This document shows, one piece after another, positions 61,664-64,000 of a DNA stretch of 64,000 nucleotides. The notes beneath the pieces are model-generated. The model worked only from the letters and a program-made list of their open reading frames with translations. It did no database searches and was not told where the DNA came from. The stretch is from an uncultured Draconibacterium sp. (GTDB taxonomy: Bacteria > Bacteroidota > Bacteroidia > Bacteroidales > Prolixibacteraceae): positions 573,501 through 637,500 of the forward strand of contig NZ_OY771647.1 of NCBI RefSeq assembly GCF_963674925.1, read 5' to 3'. A program made the position numbers and the translations under genes. Every line of letters begins with the position of its first letter. Within the stretch, counting starts at the first letter, position 1.

Positions 61664-62143
61664 TTAATTTTTCAAAGTATCAGTTCTTGAAATCGTTTCG
61701 TAAACAATTTGCATAAATAGTTCAAGTTCCTCCGGCAGCTCATTTTCATTTGGATAGTATAAGTAGGTGGAATCACTTTTATTCGTGGTTACGTACTTCA
61801 TTATGGTTATTGGTGCATCCGTGGCAGCATTATCATGAAAACCATACTTCTCCGACATATTAATCGACAGCAATGCTTCTATCCTTTCTTTAATTAATTG
61901 CATGTCCTCATTTGGAATTTGAAATTCAGATTCCCTGTACTGGTTGCTTAACTGATATTCTTCCTGAATAGCTAGTTTCCCGCTTTGATCGATAGTCGCG
62001 TTGTAATAAAAATTAGCCCAGGCACTCGATTCCTTCCAGAAAATTGAATAAGTAGTTAAGTCATAATCAGGAATATCACCCTTATGACAGCCAGTAAAAC
62101 CAATCACCACAATTACTGCGATAAGTAAGTTTATTTTCCGCAT
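61664..62143 (-). CDS. Small lipoprotein of unknown function
   Basis: 159 residues from the ATG at 62143 (MRKINLLIAVIVVIGFTGCHKG), which gives an orderly lipoprotein signal with Cys19; an upstream ATG at 62197 only adds a polar tail. The mature part (DLTTYSIFWKESSAWANFYYNATID... EFQIPNEDMQLIKERIEALLSI... DSTYLYYPNENELPEELELFMQ) has no recognised domain. Pairs with the lipoprotein gene downstream. Function unknown. Confidence 0.65.
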   Translation of the reverse strand: MRKINLLIAVIVVIGFTGCHKGDIPDYDLTTYSIFWKESSAWANFYYNATIDQSGKLAIQEEYQLSNQYRESEFQIPNEDMQLIKERIEALLSINMSEKYGFHDNAATDAPITIMKYVTTNKSDSTYLYYPNENELPEELELFMQIVYETISRTDTLKN

Positions 62144-62575
62144 CACAGATTGGGTATTTTCTGTCAAATTTATCCGTTGAATGATGTTTTTGTTCATTAT
62201 TGGTTTAATATGTTTTGAACATTAGATGATTAAAAGTAGAAAATGGTTGCGTTAAAGTAGAGTTGTGGACTTATGTTTAGCAACAGGATAAATTGTCACT
62301 GATCACTAGGTCACTGGTCATTTGAAAACCTGAACCATTGGCTAATGACTAGTGACTTTCTCTTTCCCACTCGTACCCCAAATTCCCCCACTCAGCAATT
62401 CTTTTTTTCAGAAGAACAGTGTATGCTACATCTTTGAACAAGCAAAAATAAATTCATGAAAACAATCTTTCTTTGATCTGATTATTGAGATTAGAGGTGG
62501 CCGGTCGTTATTGGTCGGCTGCCTTACAAAGTGTTTCTCAGAAACAGTTTTTTATTATCTTCATAAACGAAAACC
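62144..62575. other. Intergenic region with two inverted repeats before the second LytS kinase
   Basis: No gene seen. It holds a 13-bp imperfect inverted repeat (GTCACTGGTCATT at 62310-62322 and AATGACTAGTGAC at 62344-62356, one mismatch), a nearby related CACTAGG, and a perfect 7-1-7 palindrome TGTTTCT-C-AGAAACA at 62532-62546, 29 nt before the kinase ATG. Confidence 0.6.
62532..62546. promoter_or_regulatory. Perfect 15-nt palindrome before the second LytS kinase
   Basis: TGTTTCT, C, AGAAACA. Its position in the presumed promoter/leader suits a repressor or regulator site. No evidence beyond symmetry. Confidence 0.4.
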
Positions 62576-63634
62576 ATGGTGAACTTTAAGCTAAATAAAC
62601 AAACGAAAAAACAAGTGCTCAGGCATCTGGCCATCCTGGCGGGCGCCGTGGCTATCAGCATTGTTTTTAGCCTGGTGCTTATGCAACGCATCTTGCACCC
62701 GGGTATCTGGAACATGCTACTTTTAACCTTTATCCAGCTGGAGTTGTTTATATACCTGGGCAACCGTTTTTTCAAGTCGGTCGATCCCGATTCTCCGGGA
62801 GCTATAAGGAAAACCATCATTCGTTTGGTTCTCTTTTACTTTACGGTGTTGCTTATTGCCTCAGCATTGTTCCTTACACTTTTCGTCTGGCACTTTTGGC
62901 GTGGCGGAGCACCATTTTCCGAGTTTATCCCCAGCCTTATGCATGCCGAGTTGCGGTCGTTTTTAACGGCTGCCGGAATTGGTTTTGCCATTGGTGCCCT
63001 CTTCTTTTTCTACACGCAATGGGCCGACACTGTAAAACGTATGCAGAAACTAAAGGAAGAGAAACTTATTTTTCAGTACGAGACATTAAAAACGCAGGTG
63101 AATCCGCATTTCCTCTTTAACAGTTTAAACACCTTGTCGTCGCTGGTAAACTCCGATCCCGCGTTGTCGGATAAATTTATTCATAAGCTTTCGGCCGTGT
63201 ACCGTTATGTGCTCGAGAACCAGGAGAAAGACCTGGTGCCACTGGACGCCGAAATGGGATTTGTAAAAGACTTTTTCTACCTGCAAAAAATTCGCGACGG
63301 CGAGAAAATAGAACTCAAGATCGATTTTGAGGACATGGGATCAGCAAAGATTATTCCGGTGTCGTTGCAAATGCTGGTTGAAAACGCCATAAAACACAAC
63401 GTTGCCACGCGTAAAGAGCCGCTGCTGATCACCATTCATTTTGAAGGAATGGACAAACTAGTAGTGCGAAACGACCTGCGCCAACGGATGCAACTGGCCA
63501 CCTCATCGAAGATTGGCTTAAAAAACCTGAACGAACGTTGTAAGCTCATCCTGAACAGTGCTATTGAAACACAGGAAACTGCTGATGAATTTATAGTGAA
63601 AGTGCCATTAAAACTGAACGATCAAAACAAATGA
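62576..63634 (+). CDS. LytS/YehU-type sensor histidine kinase (four-TM)
   Basis: 352 residues. Four membrane helices at about 15-37, 42-62, 82-108 and 127-147 with short loops (no large sensor). The kinase region has QVNPHFLFNSLNTLSSLV (His178) and the ATPase domain has LQMLVENAIKHNV and KIGLKNLNERCKL. PF06580 family. It phosphorylates the LytTR regulator encoded just downstream, with which it overlaps by four bases (ATGA). It differs from the kinase at 14314 by having no extracytoplasmic domain. Confidence 0.93.
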   Translation: MVNFKLNKQTKKQVLRHLAILAGAVAISIVFSLVLMQRILHPGIWNMLLLTFIQLELFIYLGNRFFKSVDPDSPGAIRKTIIRLVLFYFTVLLIASALFLTLFVWHFWRGGAPFSEFIPSLMHAELRSFLTAAGIGFAIGALFFFYTQWADTVKRMQKLKEEKLIFQYETLKTQVNPHFLFNSLNTLSSLVNSDPALSDKFIHKLSAVYRYVLENQEKDLVPLDAEMGFVKDFFYLQKIRDGEKIELKIDFEDMGSAKIIPVSLQMLVENAIKHNVATRKEPLLITIHFEGMDKLVVRNDLRQRMQLATSSKIGLKNLNERCKLILNSAIETQETADEFIVKVPLKLNDQNK

Positions 63635-64000
63635 AGGTAGTAATTGTAGAAGACGAGCATCTTGCTGCTGAAAAACTTTTGCAGCAATTGAATTCCATTT
63701 CCCCGGAAGCGGAGGTGCTTGCGGTGTTGGAATCGGTGGAAGAATCGGTCAACTGGTTTGCTGAGCATCCTTCTCCCGATTTGGTTTTTATGGATATTCA
63801 GCTCGACGACGGCCTTTCGTTTGAAGTTTTTGATGAACTGGAAATTAAAGCCCCGATAATTTTTACCACTGCTTTTGACGAATACGCCATCCGCGCCTTT
63901 AAAGTAAACAGCGTCGACTACCTGCTAAAACCTATCGAGTTGGAAGCTTTGCGTTCGGCTTTGGGAAAGTATACGGAGTTGTATGGTCAGCACCAACTGC
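63631..64000 (+). CDS. LytTR-family response regulator, partial (cut by right edge)
   Basis: Read from the ATG at 63631; 123 codons are inside the window. Receiver domain with EDE (7-9), Asp55 in LVFMDIQLDDG, Thr in FTTAFDEYA and Lys in YLLKPIE; the DNA-binding LytTR domain lies beyond the edge and is inferred from the partner kinase family. Overlaps the kinase stop by four bases. Confidence 0.9.
   Translation, partial: MKVVIVEDEHLAAEKLLQQLNSISPEAEVLAVLESVEESVNWFAEHPSPDLVFMDIQLDDGLSFEVFDELEIKAPIIFTTAFDEYAIRAFKVNSVDYLLKPIELEALRSALGKYTELYGQHQL

Noticed and set aside
1..64000. tRNA/rRNA genes, CRISPR arrays, insertion sequences, prophage
   Set aside because: No cloverleaf ends, regularly spaced repeats, transposase, integrase or phage structural genes were found in any gap.

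Overview
The window is a gene-dense, entirely chromosomal-looking stretch of a Bacteroidota genome, most likely Bacteroidales/Marinilabiliales (a Prolixibacteraceae-like marine heterotroph). The grounds are the protein families (T9SS type A sorting domains, DUF4271, DUF4252, PorT-type barrels, lptC/CNNM cluster, LytS/LytTR pairs, ECF sigma with a short anti-sigma), the near absence of Shine-Dalgarno sequences, and promoters of the Bacteroidota TAnnTTTGc type. The genus is an inference. I see no tRNA, rRNA, CRISPR, prophage or insertion sequence.

Layout. 1-7.6 kb (minus): one long operon nadB-nadC-coaX-outer-membrane barrel-TPR protein-lptC-CNNM/CBS protein, linking NAD and CoA synthesis to envelope biogenesis; the last gene runs off the left edge. 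8.3-14.0 kb (plus): a tripartite RND efflux operon. 14.3-17.8 kb: a LytS-type kinase with a very large extracytoplasmic sensor and its LytTR regulator. 17.8-21.6 kb: a DlgD-like dehydrogenase, phosphofructokinase and an SDR, with two near-identical MazG-like genes flanking pfkA. 21.7-25.4 kb: an OmpR/PhoB-type two-component pair divergent from a secreted acidic protein whose promoter carries four helically phased TTAAC boxes. 25.6-27.5 kb: mtnA-mtnP (methylthioadenosine salvage). 28.2-31.2 kb: three tandem cyclophilin genes, one fused to a dead trypsin-like domain. 31.3-37.8 kb: a propeller-like lipoprotein, GNAT, an acyl-carrier-like protein without the carrier serine, MscS, an ECF sigma/anti-sigma/DUF4252 operon, mntP and a QueD/PTPS protein. 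37.8-40.6 kb: DNA polymerase I, split by a 2-nt frameshift. 40.6-43.8 kb: dus, DUF4271, hemD, rnpA. 43.8-46.0 kb: tyrA and a DAHP synthase/chorismate mutase fusion behind what looks like a Tyr/Phe attenuator. 46.1-51.3 kb: two paralogous T9SS-exported metalloproteases, with a hidden 37-residue membrane peptide behind one of them. 51.3-52.35 kb: a 1-kb non-coding region full of GGGTTTGT repeats and inverted repeats. 52.35-54.3 kb: a GH32 fructosidase and a thioredoxin-like protein. 54.4-58.5 kb: an AAE-type transporter, peptidase E, a creatininase-family amidohydrolase and a PorT-like barrel. 58.8-60.5 kb: a DEAD-box helicase. 60.7-62.1 kb: two lipoproteins. 62.6-64 kb: a second LytS/LytTR pair, cut by the right edge.

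The most interesting signals are regulatory and were found by reading the gaps: (1) a leader peptide with eight consecutive Tyr/Phe codons followed by an intrinsic terminator in front of tyrA-aroF, a textbook attenuator layout in a phylum where this is little described; (2) the frameshifted polA; (3) the phased TTAAC array next to an OmpR-family regulator; (4) the GGGTTTGT array between the secreted proteases and GH32; (5) a terminator hairpin overlapping the rnpA promoter and touching its start codon; (6) pseudo-enzymes (trypsin-like/cyclophilin fusion, Ser-less carrier protein).
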